Origin: Nemertoderma westbladi
Taxonomy: Eukaryota; Xenacoelomorpha; Nemertodermatida; Nemertodermatidae
Assembly (NCBI GenBank): GCA_032718475.1
Contig: JAUCBJ010008068.1
Span: 28,393 to 92,392, forward strand
DNA: 64,000 nt
Reading direction: 5' to 3'
Positions 46,434 through 58,500 of this stretch are shown piece by piece. A model generated the notes under the pieces. The model was not told the origin of the DNA. It saw only the letters and a list, made by a program, of their open reading frames with translations, and did not search any database. The position numbers and the translations under genes are program-made. Within the stretch, counting starts at the first letter, position 1. The number at the start of each line of letters is the position of its first letter.

Positions 46434-48319
46434 GTTACCAATAGATTGTTCCCAATAGATTGTTCACAATAGATTGTTCCCAATAGATTGTACCCAAGAC
46501 ATTGTTCCCAATAGATTGTTCACAATAGATTGTACCCAATAGATTGTTCCCAATATATTGTTCCCAATAGATTGTTCCCAATATATTATTCCAAATAGAT
46601 TGTTCCCAATAGATTGTTCCCAATAGATTGTTCCCAATAGATTGTTCCCAATAGATTGTTCCCAATAGATTGTTCCCAATAGATTGTTCCCAATAGATTG
46701 TTCCCAATAGATTGTTCACAATAGATTGTTCCCAATAGATTGTTCCCAATAGATTGTTCCCAATAGATTGTTCCCAATATATTGTTCCCAATATATTGTT
46801 CCCAATAGATTGTTCCCAATAGATTGTTCCCAATAGATTGTTCCCAATAGATTGTTCCCAATAGATTGTTCCCAATAGATTGTTCCCAATAGATTGTTCC
46901 CAATAGATTGTTCCCAATATATTGTTCCCAATATATTGTTCCCAATAGATTGTTCCCAATATATTGTTCCCAATAGATTGTTCCCAATAGATTGTTCCCA
47001 ATAGATTGTTCCCAATAGATTGTTCCCAATAGATTGTTCCCAATAGATTGTTCCCAATAGATTGTTCCCAATAGATTGTTCCCAATAGATTGTTCCCAAT
47101 AGATTGTTCACAATAGATTGTTCCCAATAGATTGTTCCCAATAGATTGTTCCCAATAGGTTGTTCCCAATAGATTGTTCCCAATAGATTGTACCCAAAAC
47201 ATTGTTCCCTATAGATTGTTCCCAATATATTGTTCCAAATAGATTGTTCCCAATAGATTGTTCCCAATAGATTGTTCCCAATAGATTGTTCCCAATATAT
47301 TGTTCCCAATAGATTGTTCCCAATAGATTGTTCCCAATAGATTGTTCCCAATAGATTGTTCCCAATATATTGTTCCCAATATATTGTTCCCAATAGATTG
47401 TTCCCAATATATTGTTCCCAATAGATTGTTCCCAATAGATTGTTCCCAATAGATTGTTCCCAATATATTGTTCCCAATAGATTGTTCCCAATAGATTGTT
47501 CCCAATAGATTGTTCCCAATAGATTGTTCCCAATAGATTGTTCCCTATAGATTGTTCCCAATATATTGTTCCCAATATATTGTTCCCAATAGATTGTTCC
47601 CAATAGATTGTTCCCAATAGATTGTTCCCAATAGATTGTTCCCAATAGATTGTTCCCAATAGATTGTTCCCTATAGATTGTTCCCAATATATTGTTCCCA
47701 ATATATTATTCCAAATAGATTGTTCCCAATAGATTGTACACCAATAGATTGTTCCCAATATATTGTTCCCAATAGATTGTTCCCAATATATTGTTCCCAA
47801 TAGATTGTTCCGAATAGATTGTTCCCAATAGATTGTTCCCAATAGATTGTTCCCAATAGATTGTTCCCAATAGATTGTTCCCAATATATTGTTCCCAATA
47901 GATTGTTCCCAATAGATTGTTCCCAATAGATTGTTCCCAATATATTGTTCCCAATAGATTGTTCCCAATAGATTGTTCCCAATAGATTGTTCCCAATAGA
48001 TTGTTCCCAATAGATTGTTCCCAATAGATTGTTCCCAATAGATTGTTCCCAATAGATTGTTCCCAATAGATTGTTCCCAATAGATTGTTCCCAATAGATT
48101 GTTCCCAATAGATTGTTCCCTATAGATTGTTCCCAATATATTGTTCCCAATATATTATTCCAAATAGATTGTTCCCAATAGATTGTACACCAATAGATTG
48201 TTCCCAATATATTGTTCCCAATAGATTGTTCCCAATATATTGTTCCCAATAGATTGTTCCGAATAGATTGTTCCCAATAGATTGTTCCCAATATATTATT
48301 CCCAATAGATTGTTCCCAA
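46434..48319. repeat. 14-bp minisatellite (CCCAATAGATTGTT), about 135 copies
   Basis: A 1.9-kb array of a 14-bp unit with ATATATTG, TTCACAAT and TACCCAA variants. The minus strand is open in all three frames, giving the 14-residue period NNLLGTIYWEQSIG. This is a consequence of a stop-free 14-bp unit and not a protein gene. It lies in the predicted intron between the candidate exons at 46,263 and 48,474. Confidence 0.97.
47671..48319. repeat. 449-bp higher-order duplication in the 14-bp array
   Basis: The rare unit series beginning CTATAGATTG, then ATATATTATTCCAAATAG and TGTACACCAATAG, starts at 47,671 and again at 48,120. The 449-bp offset is 32 units plus one base, and the extra base comes from the 15-bp TACACCAATAGATTGT unit. 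The order of variants is the same as far as the array end. Confidence 0.75.
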
Positions 48320-48473
48320 CACATATGACCGTGTTTTCGGTACAACCCTCCCCGATTGGAGCCACGATTTTCTCGACATAATGCGCTCAATGATCGGGAA
48401 TGCCTGCGGATAAACTTTAGTACTCGATATTATTTTTTTTACTCAACTAATTAGTCTATAATTGAAGACGTAC

Positions 48474-48612
48474 CGTAATCGATGTCTCTCATTCCCAGAC
48501 ACCGCATCCGCATTTTAACGCTGTTGTTGAGGTCTTCTCGTTCCGCCGTTATATTAGCCAATATGCAGGAATCGCTGCTGCTGTCCAATGATACATCGTC
48601 ACATAAGTTGGG
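48474..48612 (-). CDS. Candidate exon of the unrecognised minus-strand gene (Ser/Asp-rich)
   Basis: A 139-nt open stretch with acceptor TTTTAG|CCC and donor TTACG|gtacgt, phase 0 to 1. It reads P-N-L-C-D-D-V-S-L-D-S-S-S-D-S-C, then N-I-T-A-E-R-E-D-L-N-N-S, and M-R-C-L-G-M-R-D-I-D-Y. No family is recognised. Exons further upstream would have to lie between here and HSP70 or beyond it, and I cannot identify them. Confidence 0.55.
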
Positions 48613-48840
48613 CTAAAATAAATGACAGAATATTTAAGAAACATTATCGTTTTTATCAAATGTGTTTTTTGCTGCCAGTTTGATTGGCTGGGTTTTGGTA
48701 CGTTATTGTCAAATTTATTTCGTTTCAATAAAAACGTGATGAAAAAAATTGTCAAAACGCGGAAAAAGGGCACTAAAATATGGATCAATGAAAAATGGTT
48801 ATTTAATGGATACGATTAGCAAGAGTGGTTAATTCATTGT

Positions 48841-49257
48841 CAATGTCAATGTCAATGTCAATGTCAATGTCAATGTCAATGTCAATGTCAATGTCAATGT
48901 CAATGTCAATGTCAATGTCAATGTCAATGTCAATGTCAATGTCAATGTCAATGTCAATGTCAATGTCAATGTCAATGTGAATGTGAATGTGAATGTGAAT
49001 GTGAATGTGAATGTGAATGTGAATGTGAATGTGAATGTGAATGTGAATGCTGAATGTGAATGTGAATGTGAATGTGCCAATGTGAATGTGAATGTGAATG
49101 TGAATGTGAATGTGAATGTGAACCTGTGAGATGCTGAATGTGAATGTGAATGTGATTGGTGAATGTGAATGTGACCCCATGTGAACCTGTGAATGTGAAT
49201 GTGACATGTGAATGAATGACCATGTGAATGTGAATGTGAATGTGAATGTGAATGTGA
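48841..49257. repeat. Hexamer microsatellite: 23 x CAATGT then GAATGT
   Basis: CAATGT is repeated 23 times without error (48,841-48,978). It then changes at once to GAATGT (48,979 onward), which is interrupted by ATGCT, CCAATG, ATTGG, CCCCAT and ACCTGT insertions up to 49,257. It ends about 450 bp before the HSP70 heat-shock elements. Long minus-strand His/Thr or Ser/His frames across it are artefacts. Confidence 0.97.
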
Positions 49258-49680
49258 AACAATCAACAAATTAGTATCTACACAGGTTATAAGATAGTAC
49301 AAATTCTTCATATATACAATTAAAATAAAATTTCGACCGCAATTCTTCAATTCGCAATTCTAAAAACCTGCAAATTCTTCACGGACATGTGCGGCATTAT
49401 CTCCCCGCTTATCGCAGCATTTAGTATTATTTCATCATCATCTCCCATTTATCACCGTCACCCACAATATCACTATAATAGCAATGACGCACGTTTCCTT
49501 CTATATTATTCCTTCCAACCAATAAGCTAGGAGCTAACTAATTGGTGTTTGTAATGCCATCCATTCTACAGTTCGTAGAAAATAATTCCTTCCAATTCCA
49601 TTCAACCAATAGCAGTTAGGCTTTATTGTAAGCCAAACAATTCTAGCTCATTCATTGGATAAAATTATACTGTGCCGTAA
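49258..49680. other. HSP70 upstream region with CCAAT motifs
   Basis: AT-rich sequence. CCAATAAGC near 49,519 and CCAATAGCA near 49,605 are CCAAT-box-like. No exon is recognised. Confidence 0.45.
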
Positions 49681-49686
49681 TGGAAG

Positions 49687-49726
49687 TTCCAGATTGTTCT
49701 AAGTTGTGATTCTCGAAAGTTCGAGA
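49687..49726 (+). promoter_or_regulatory. Heat-shock elements of the HSP70 promoter
   Basis: TTCTCGAAAGTTCGAGA at 49,710-49,726 is a perfect run of alternating TTC/GAA pentamers (TTC-nn-GAA-nn-TTC). TTCCAGATTGTTC at 49,687-49,699 is a second element with one mismatch. Trimeric HSF binds such sites. They lie 15-55 bp upstream of the TATA box, as in inducible HSP70 genes. Confidence 0.88.
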
Positions 49727-49740
49727 TGTGGATAGAGAAC

Positions 49741-49749
49741 TATATATAA
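49741..49749 (+). promoter_or_regulatory. TATA box of HSP70
   Basis: TATATATAA lies directly after the heat-shock elements. Transcription would start near 49,770-49,775, giving a leader of about 175 nt. The leader is A-rich, as is usual for heat-shock mRNAs that are translated during stress. Confidence 0.75.
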
Positions 49750-49947
49750 CCCCTTTCTATTGTGAGTTTTCATAACAAATTTTAAAATAATTATCGATAC
49801 AATTAAATTTCTTAAATTAATAGAGAAAAAACTTTAACTTTGTCTTTAGCTAAATCGAAAATATTGTATTTGTGTACATAATTTTATAAATATTGTTTGG
49901 ATACCTTGACTTAGAATCAGTTAATATACTACAAACAGAAGATAACA

Positions 49948-51903
49948 ATGTCTAAAGCTCCGACGATTGGTATCGATCTTGGGACGACCTACTCCTGTGT
50001 TGGCGTCTTCCAGCACGGTAAAGTCGAAATAATTGCCAACGACCAGGGCAACAGAACTACGCCATCTTACGTCGCTTTCACTGACTCAGAACGATTAATT
50101 GGCGACGCCGCGAAAAACCAAGTGGCTCTAAACCCAAGTAATACAGTATTCGATGCAAAGCGTTTGATTGGTCGACGATTCGATGATCGAACTGTACAAA
50201 GTGATATCAGATTGTGGCCTTTCAAAGTTATTTCGGAGGGCGAAAAACCAAAGATTCAAGTGGAATACAAAGGCGAAATGAAATCTTTCTTCGCCGAAGA
50301 AATCAGTTCTATGATTTTAACTAAAATGAAAGAAACCGCAGAGGCTTATCTTGGCAAAACAGTTAAAGACGCTGTTATTACTGTTCCCGCTTATTTCAAT
50401 GATAGTCAACGACAGGCTACTAAAGATGCTGGAGCTATAGCTGGCCTCAATGTTCTAAGAATTATAAACGAACCAACAGCTGCGGCTATTGCCTACGGGT
50501 TAAATAAGACAACCCAGCAGGAGAAAAACGTCTTAATATTTGACCTTGGAGGCGGCACATTTGATGTTTCCACACTATCCATAGACGGCGGAATATTTGA
50601 GGTGAAGTCAACCGCCGGGAACACCCATTTGGGGGGAGAGGACTTCGACAACCGTCTTGTTAATCATTTAATTCAGGAGTTCAAAAGGAAACACAAGAAA
50701 GACATAAGTTATAACAAGCGATCCGTACGACGACTGAGGACGGCTTGCGAACGAGCTAAGCGAACACTGTCCTCGAGCACGCAGGCTTCCATTGAGATCG
50801 ATTCGCTGTTCGAAGGGATCGACTTCTATTCGTCGGTTTCGCGAGCGCGGTTCGAGGAACTTTGCGCTGATCTATTCCGTGACACGCTGATACCCGTAGA
50901 GAAGGCGTTACGCGATGCGAAGTTCGACAAGAGCGACATTCACGATGTGGTTCTTGTCGGTGGGTCCACTCGTATTCCCAAGATCCAGAAGCTGTTACGC
51001 GACTTCTTCAACGGTAAAGATCTATGTAAGTCCATCAACCCAGATGAGGCTGTGGCCTATGGGGCTGCCGTTCAAGGAGCTATTCTATCCAATGATAATT
51101 CAACCGAAATTAAAGATGTTCTCCTATTGGATGTGGCTCCACTTTCTTTGGGTATTGAGACTGCCGGGGGAATTATGACAGCAATAATTGACAGAAACAC
51201 AACCGTCCCGAAGAAAGTGACGAAAACCTTCTCTACCTACTCCGACAATCAGCCTGGAGTTCTCATTCAAGTATTTGAGGGGGAAAGAAAAATGACTAAG
51301 GACAATAACCTACTTGGGGAGTTCCAGTTGTCTGGAATAGCTCCGGCTCCACGAGGGGTACCTCAGATTGATGTTACATTCGATATCGACGCCAATGGAA
51401 TCCTCAATGTTACTGCAGCTGATAAATCGACAGGTAAGGAGAATAAAATTACAATAACCAACGATAAGGGACGTCTTAGTAACGCTGACATTGAGAGGAT
51501 GGTCGATGAAGCCGTACGCTTTAAAGCAGACGATGAGGCTCAAGCTGAAAGAATTCAATCGAAAAACGGACTTGAATCATTTGTTTACCACGTAAAGCAA
51601 ACAGTAGAAGATAATCAAGTTAAAGATAAAATATCGCAGGAGAATAAGAAGATTGTGTTAGATAAGTGCGAGGAGACCATAAAATGGCTTAATTCAAACC
51701 AATCGGCAGAGAAAGACGAGTTTGTTTACCATCAGAAAGAATTGGAGAAAATCTCCCATCCGATAATATCTCGGCTGTATCAGAATGGATACGGTGGTGC
51801 AGGAGAACCAGCTAATGGCATGTCTGGTGGAGGCGACCCTCGGACTTCGGGGAATCCTGGTGCTTCAACATCGAATGGACCAACTATAGAAGAAGTTAAC
51901 TGA
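49948..51903 (+). CDS. Inducible cytosolic HSP70 chaperone, intronless, ending in EEVN
   Basis: A 651-residue ATP-dependent chaperone. The ATPase domain shows IDLGTTYS (9-16), [14 protein letters not shown] (197-210) and [15 protein letters not shown] (334-348). Catalytic D10, K71, E175, D199, T204 and D206 are all present. The interdomain linker [10 protein letters not shown] starts at 391, followed by the substrate-binding beta sandwich and lid. The tail is Gly/Ser-rich (about 612-645). Length, lack of introns and upstream heat-shock elements mark the stress-inducible cytosolic/nuclear type. The ATG context is ACAATGT. The last four residues are E-E-V-N (AAC then TGA), where cytosolic HSP70s have EEVD, the docking tag for TPR co-chaperones such as HOP and CHIP. 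A single G-to-A change from GAC would explain it. Otherwise the gene looks functional. Confidence 0.97.
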   Translation: MSKAPTIGIDLGTTYSCVGVFQHGKVEIIANDQGNRTTPSYVAFTDSERLIGDAAKNQVALNPSNTVFDAKRLIGRRFDDRTVQSDIRLWPFKVISEGEKPKIQVEYKGEMKSFFAEEISSMILTKMKETAEAYLGKTVKDAVITVPAYFNDSQRQATKDAGAIAGLNVLRIINEPTAAAIAYGLNKTTQQEKNVLIFDLGGGTFDVSTLSIDGGIFEVKSTAGNTHLGGEDFDNRLVNHLIQEFKRKHKKDISYNKRSVRRLRTACERAKRTLSSSTQASIEIDSLFEGIDFYSSVSRARFEELCADLFRDTLIPVEKALRDAKFDKSDIHDVVLVGGSTRIPKIQKLLRDFFNGKDLCKSINPDEAVAYGAAVQGAILSNDNSTEIKDVLLLDVAPLSLGIETAGGIMTAIIDRNTTVPKKVTKTFSTYSDNQPGVLIQVFEGERKMTKDNNLLGEFQLSGIAPAPRGVPQIDVTFDIDANGILNVTAADKSTGKENKITITNDKGRLSNADIERMVDEAVRFKADDEAQAERIQSKNGLESFVYHVKQTVEDNQVKDKISQENKKIVLDKCEETIKWLNSNQSAEKDEFVYHQKELEKISHPIISRLYQNGYGGAGEPANGMSGGGDPRTSGNPGASTSNGPTIEEVN

Positions 51904-52114
51904 ACTGAGAGAAAATATGAAAGGAACTGCCCGTCCTGATCTGGGAATTAAACTTTTACTTTAAACTGATCATTTAAACATCTACTAAATATTTTATTTA
52001 CTTGTTAGATTAGTGTTGTTTGGAACAATTTGCAATTTATATTTTATTTTGTAATTTTTAATTTTATTTTGCCTACGATATGGCAGCGAGTTACTGTAAA
52101 ATGATCTGTAATTA

Positions 52115-52125
52115 AATAAAATAAA
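52115..52125 (+). terminator. HSP70 polyadenylation signals
   Basis: Two overlapping AATAAA hexamers at 52,115-52,120 and 52,120-52,125, about 215 nt after the stop codon. The 3' UTR is AT-rich. Confidence 0.75.
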
Positions 52126-52172
52126 TTGTATAAACTAAGATCATTATTATTTGGGTAGGCCTATTCCTTGAG

Positions 52173-52231
52173 GGGGTTGGGTGGCTGTTCGGTACACCCT
52201 TGTGCGGGTTGGGGGCTGTTCGGTACACCCT
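52173..52231. repeat. Two direct copies of GGTTGGG(T)GGCTGTTCGGTACACCCT
   Basis: A motif of about 27 bp at 52,173-52,200 is repeated at 52,206-52,231, immediately before the LINE fragment. Confidence 0.75.
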
Positions 52232-52524
52232 CAATGGTTGGATGGCCCACTTTGAAAAGCTCCTCAATAATGACAGGGTATTGCCTGATAACTTTATAGA
52301 AGTAAAAGTCTCTGAGTCTGTACTCCCAGATATTCCCATTGGCGATATCTCCTTTGCAAAAGTGAAGGCTACTGCAAAGAGCATTAAGACCAATCGTGCC
52401 AGTGGAGTAGATGGTGTTCCCCCTGAGGTCTTTAAAATACCTGAGTGCTTAAAGCTCATCTATCCCATCATTATAGACATGTACCGAACAACAAGTGTCC
52501 CACAAGAAATGAAAACAAAGTTGT
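52230..52524 (+). mobile_element. Internal LINE fragment fused to the 49-bp array
   Basis: The plus strand reads HFEKLLNNDRVLPDNF, SESVLPDIPIGDISF, NRASGVDGVPPEVFKI and YRTTSVPQEMKT. It is nearly identical to the N-terminal part of the minus-strand LINE at 58,864-60,660 and related to the intact LINE (HFEKLLNNDRELTDDF). The match stops at AAAACAAA, where the sequence passes straight into the 49-bp unit. It lacks both ends of a LINE. Confidence 0.88.
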
Positions 52525-55500
52525 TTGTTCTCGGATCTGGCTACTCACCTTGGACACGGTTCGTATTTGATTTTTGTCCTCTGATCTGGCTATTCACCTT
52601 GGACACGGTTCGTACTTGATTTTTCTCCGCGGATCAGGCTACTCATCGACCTTGGACTCGGTTCGTACTTGATTTTTGTTGTCCGATCTGGCTACTCACC
52701 CACCTTGGACTCGGTTCGTACTTGATTTATTTTTGTCCTCGGATCTGGCTACTCACCCACCTTGGACTCGGTTCGTACTTGATTTATTTTTGTCCTCGGA
52801 TCTGGCTACTCACCTTGGACACGGTTGGTACTTGATTTTTGACCTCGGATCTGGCTACTCATCCACCTTGGACTCGGTTCGTACTTGATTTTTGTTGTCC
52901 GATCTGGCTACTCACCCACCTTGGACTCGGTTCGTACTTGATTTATTTTTGTCCTCGGATCTGGCTACTCACCTTGGACAAGGTTGGTACTTGATTTTTG
53001 ACCTCGGATCTGGCTACTCATCCACCTTGGACTCGGTTCGTACTTGATTTTTGTTGTCCGATCTGGCTACTCACCCACCTTGGGCACGGTTTGTACTTGA
53101 TTTATTTTTGTCCTCGGATCTGGCTACTCACCTTGGACACGGTTGGTACTTGATTTTTGACCTCGGATCTGGCTACTCACCCACCTTGGACACGGTTGGT
53201 ACTTGATTTTTGTCCTCGGATCTGGCTACTCACCTTGGACACGGTTCGTACTTGATTTTTGTCCTCGGATTTGGCTACTCACCTTGGACACGGTTGATAC
53301 TTGATTTTTGTAACGGCTCTGGCTACTCACCTTAGATATGGTTCGTACTTGATTTTTCTCCGCGGATCTGGCTACTCACCTTGGACACGGTTCGTACTTG
53401 ATTTTTGTAACGGATCTGGCTACTCACCTTGGGCACGGTTGGTACTTGATTTTTGTCCTCGGATCTGGCTACTCACCTTGGACACGGTTCGTACTTGATT
53501 TATGTCCTCAGATCTGGCTACTCACCTTGGGCACGGTTTGTACTTGATTTATTTTTGTCCTCGGATCTGGCTACTCACCTTGGACACGGTTCGTACTTGA
53601 TTTCTGTCCTCGGATCTGGCTACTCACCTTAGATATGGTTCGTACTTGATTTATGTCCTCAGATCTGGCTACTCGCCTTAGATATGGTTCGTACTTGATT
53701 TTTGTCCTCGGATTTGGCTACTCACCTTAGATATGGTTCGTACTTGATTTTTGTCCTCTGATTTGGCTACTCACCTTGGACACGGTTCGTACTTGATTTT
53801 TGTAACGGATCTGGCTACTCACCTTGGGCACGGTTGGTACTTGATTTTTGTCCTCGGATCTGGCTACTCACCTTGGACACGGTTCGTACTTGATTTATGT
53901 CCTCAGATCTGGCTACTCACCTTAGATATGGTTCGTACTTGATTTTTCTCCGCGGATCTGGCTACTCACCTTGGACACGGTTCGTACTTGATTTTTGTAA
54001 CGGATCTGGCTACTCACCTTGGGCACGGTTGGTACTTGATTTTTGTCCTCGGATCTGGCTACTCACCTTGGACACGGTTCGTACTTGATTTATGTCCTCA
54101 GATCTGGCTACTCACCTTGGGCACGGTTTGTACTTGATTTATTTTTGTCCTCGGATCTGGCTACTCACCTTGGACTCGGTTCGTACTTGATTTATTTTTG
54201 TCCTCGGATCTGGCTACTCACCTTGGACACGGTTCGTACTTGATTTATGTCCTCAGATCTGGCTACTCACCTTGGGCACGGTTTGTACTTGATTTATTTT
54301 TGTCCTCGGATCTGGCTACTCACCTTGGGCACGGTTGGTACTTGATTTTTGTCCTCGGATCTGGCTACTCACCTTGGACACGGTTCGTACTTGATTTCTG
54401 TCCTCGGATCTGGCTACTCACCTTAGACACGGTTCGTACTTGATTTTTGTCCTCGGATCTGGCTACTCACCTTGGACTCGGTTCGTACTTGATTTATTTC
54501 TGTCCTCGGATCTGGCTACTCACCTTAGACACGGTTCGTACTTGATTTTTGTCCTCGGATCTGGCTACTCACCTTGGACTCGGTTCGTACTTGATTTATT
54601 TCTGTCCTCGGATTTGGCTACTCACCTTGGACACGGTTCGTACTTGATTTTTGTCCTCGGATCTGGCTACTCACCTTGGACTCGGTTCGTACTTGATTTA
54701 TTTCTGTCCTCGGATTTGGCTACTCACCTTGGACACGGTTCGTACTTGATTTCTGTCCTCGGATCTGGCTACTCACCTTGGACACGGTTGGTACTTGATT
54801 TTTGTCCTCGGATCTGGCTACTCACCTTGGACACGGTTGGTACTTGATTTTTCTCCTCGGATCTGGCTACTCACCTTAGATATGGTTCGTACTTGATTTA
54901 TGTCCTCAGATCTGGCTACTCGCCTTAGATATGGTTCGTACTTGATTTTTGTCCTCGGATTTGGCTACTCACCTTGGGCACGGTTTGTACTTGATTTATT
55001 TTTGTCCTCGGATCTGGCTACTCACCTTGGACACGGTTCGTACTTGATTTCTGTCCTCGGATCTGGCTACTCACCTTGGACACGGTTCGTACTTGATTTA
55101 TGTCCTCAGATCTGGCTACTCACCTTGGACACGGTTCGTACTTGATTTCTGTCCTCGGATCTGGCTACTCACCTTGGACACGGTTCGTACTTGATTTCTG
55201 TCCTCGGATCTGGCTACTCACCTTAGATATGGTTCGTACTTGATTTATGTCCTCAGATCTGGCTACTCACCTTGGACTCGGTTTGTACTTGATTTATTTT
55301 TGTCCTCGGATCTGGCTACTCACCTTGGACAAGGTTCGTACTTGATTTCTGTCCTCGGATCTGGCTACTCACCTTAGATATGGTTCGTACTTGATTTTTG
55401 TCCTCGGATTTGGCTACTCGCCTTAGATATGGTTCGTACTTGATTTTTGTCCTCGGATTTGGCTACTCACCTTGGACACGGTTGATACTTGATTTTTGTA

Positions 55501-58500
55501 ACGGATCTGGCTACTCACCTTAGATATGGTTCGTACTTGATTTTTGTCCTCAGATCTGGCTACTCACCTTGGACACGGTTCGTACTTGATTTATTTTTGT
55601 CCTCGGATCTGGCTACTCACCTTGGACACGGTTCGTACTTGATTTATGTCCTCAGATCTGGCTACTCACCTTGGGCACGGTTTGTACTTGATTTATTTTT
55701 GTCCTCGGATCTGGCTACTCACCTTGGACACGGTTCGTACTTGATTTCTGTCCTCGGATCTGGCTACTCACCTTGGACACGGTTCGTACTTGATTTTTGT
55801 GCTCGGATCTGGCTACTCACCTTGGACACGGTTCGTACTTGATTTATTTTTGTCCTCGGATCTGGCTACTCACCTTGGGCACGGTTGGTACTTGATTTTT
55901 GTCCTCGGATCTGGCTACTCACCTTGGACACGGTTCGTACTTGATTTTTGTCCTCGGATCTGGCTACTCACCTTGGACACGGTTCGTACTTGATTTATGT
56001 CCTCAGATCTGGCTACTCACCTTGGGCACGGTTTGTACTTGATTTATTTTTGTCCTCGGATCTGGCTACTCACCTTGGACACGGTTGGTACTTGATTTTT
56101 GTCCTCGGATCTGGCTACTCACCTTGGACACGGTTCGTACTTGATTTCTGTCCTCGGATCTGGCTACTCACCTTGGACACGGTTGGTACTTGATTTTTGT
56201 AACGGATCTGGCTACTCACCTTAGATATGGTTCGTACTTGATTTTTGTCCTCGGATCTGGCTACTCACCTTGGACACGGTTCGTACTTGATTTATTTTTG
56301 TCCTCGGATCTGGCTACTCACCTTGGACACGGTTCGTACTTGATTTATTTTTGTCCTCGGATCTGGCTACTCACCTTGGACACGGTTCGTACTTGATTTA
56401 TTTTTGTCCTCGGATCTGGCTACTCACCTTGGACACGGTTGGTACTTGATTTTTGTAACGGATCTGGCTACTCACCTTAGATATGGTTCGTACTTGATTT
56501 TTGTCCTCGGATCTGGCTACTCACCTTGGACACGGTTCGTACTTGATTTATTTTTATCCTCGGATCTGGCTACTCACCTTGGACACGGTTCGTACTTGAT
56601 TTCTGTCCTCGGATCTGGCTACTCACCTTGGACACGGTTGGTACTTGATTTTTGTAACGGATCTGGCTACTCACCTTAGATATGGTTCGTAATTGATTTT
56701 TGTCCTCGGATCTGGCTACTCGCCTTAGATATGGTTCGTACTTGATTTTTGTCCTCGGATCTGGCTACTCACCTTAGATATGGTTCGTACTTGATTTTTG
56801 TCCTCGGATCTGGCTACTCACCTTGGACACGGTTGGTACTTGATTTTTGTCCTCGGATCTGGCTACTCACCTTGGACACGGTTCGTACTTGATTTATGTC
56901 CTCAGATCTGGCTACTCACCTTGGGCACGGTTTGTACTTGATTTATTTTTGTCCTCGGATCTGGCTACTCACCTTGGACACGGTTGGTACTTGATTTTTG
57001 TCCTCGGATCTGGCTACTCACCTTGGACACGGTTCGTACTTGATTTCTGTCCTCGGATCTGGCTACTCACCTTGGACACGGTTGGTACTTGATTTTTGTA
57101 ACGGATCTGGCTACTCACCTTAGATATGGTTCGTACTTGATTTTTGTCCTCGGATCTGGCTACTCACCTTGGACACGGTTCGTACTTGATTTATGTCCTC
57201 AGATCTGGCTACTCACCTTGGGCACGGTTTGTACTTGATTTATTTTTGTCCTCGGATCTGGCTACTCACCTTGGACACGGTTGGTACTTGATTTTTGTCC
57301 TCGGATCTGGCTACTCACCTTGGACACGGTTCGTACTTGATTTCTGTCCTCGGATCTGGCTACTCACCTTGGACACGGTTGGTACTTGATTTTTGTAACG
57401 GATCTGGCTACTCACCTTAGATATGGTTCGTACTTGATTTTTGTCCTCGGATCTGGCTACTCACCTTGGACACGGTTCGTACTTGATTTCTGTCCTCGGA
57501 TCTGGCTACTCACCTTGGACACGGTTGGTACTTGATTTTTGTAACGGATCTGGCTACTCACCTTAGATATGGTTCGTACTTGATTTTTGTCCTCGGATCT
57601 GGCTACTCACCTTGGACACGGTTGGTACTTGATTTTTGTCCTCGGATCTGGCTACTCACCTTGGACACGGTTCGTACTTGATTTCTGTCCTCGGATCTGG
57701 CTACTCACCTTGGACACGGTTGGTACTTGATTTTTGTAACGGATCTGGCTACTCACCTTGGACACGGTTGGTACTTGATTTTTGTCCTCGGATCTGGCTA
57801 CTCACCTTGGACACGGTTGGTACTTGATTTTTGTCCTCGGATCTGGCTACTCACCTTGGACACGGTTGGTACTTGATTTTTGTCCTCGGATCTGGCTACT
57901 CACCTTGGGCACGGTTTGTACTTGATTTATTTTTGTCCTCGGATCTGGCTACTCACCTTGGACTCAGTTCGTACTTGATTTATTTTTGTCCTCGGATCTG
58001 GCTACTCACCTTGGACACGGTTCGTACTTGATTTATGTCCTCAGATCTGGCTACTCACCTTGGGCACGGTTTGTACTTGATTTATTTTTGTCCTCGGATC
58101 TGGCTACTCACCTTGGACACGGTTGGTACTTGATTTTTGTCCTCGGATCTGGCTACTCGCCTTAGATATGGTTCGTACTTGATTTTTGTCCTCGGATTTG
58201 GCTACTCACCTTAGATATGGTTCGTACTTGATTTTTCTCCGCGGATCTGGCTACTCACCTTGGACACGGTTGGTACTTGATTTTTGTCCTCGGATCTGGC
58301 TACTCACCTTGGACACGGTTCGTACTTGATTTCTGTCCTCGGATCTGGCTACTCACCTTGGACACGGTTGGTACTTGATTTTTGTCCTCGGATCTGGCTA
58401 CTCACCTTGGACACGGTTCGTACTTGATTTCTGTCCTCGGATCTGGCTACTCACCTTGGGCACGGTTTGTACTTGATTTATTTCTGTCCTCGGATCTGGC

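Noticed and set aside
46435-48390. Minus-strand GTIYWEQS-repeat proteins
   Set aside because: Artefact of the 14-bp unit, open in all three minus frames.
48549-48788. Minus-strand ORF of 79 codons with hydrophobic start
   Set aside because: It overlaps the better-supported candidate exon in another frame and has no recognisable features.
48803-49350. His/Thr or Ser/His-rich minus-strand proteins near 49 kb
   Set aside because: They lie on the CAATGT/GAATGT hexamer array.
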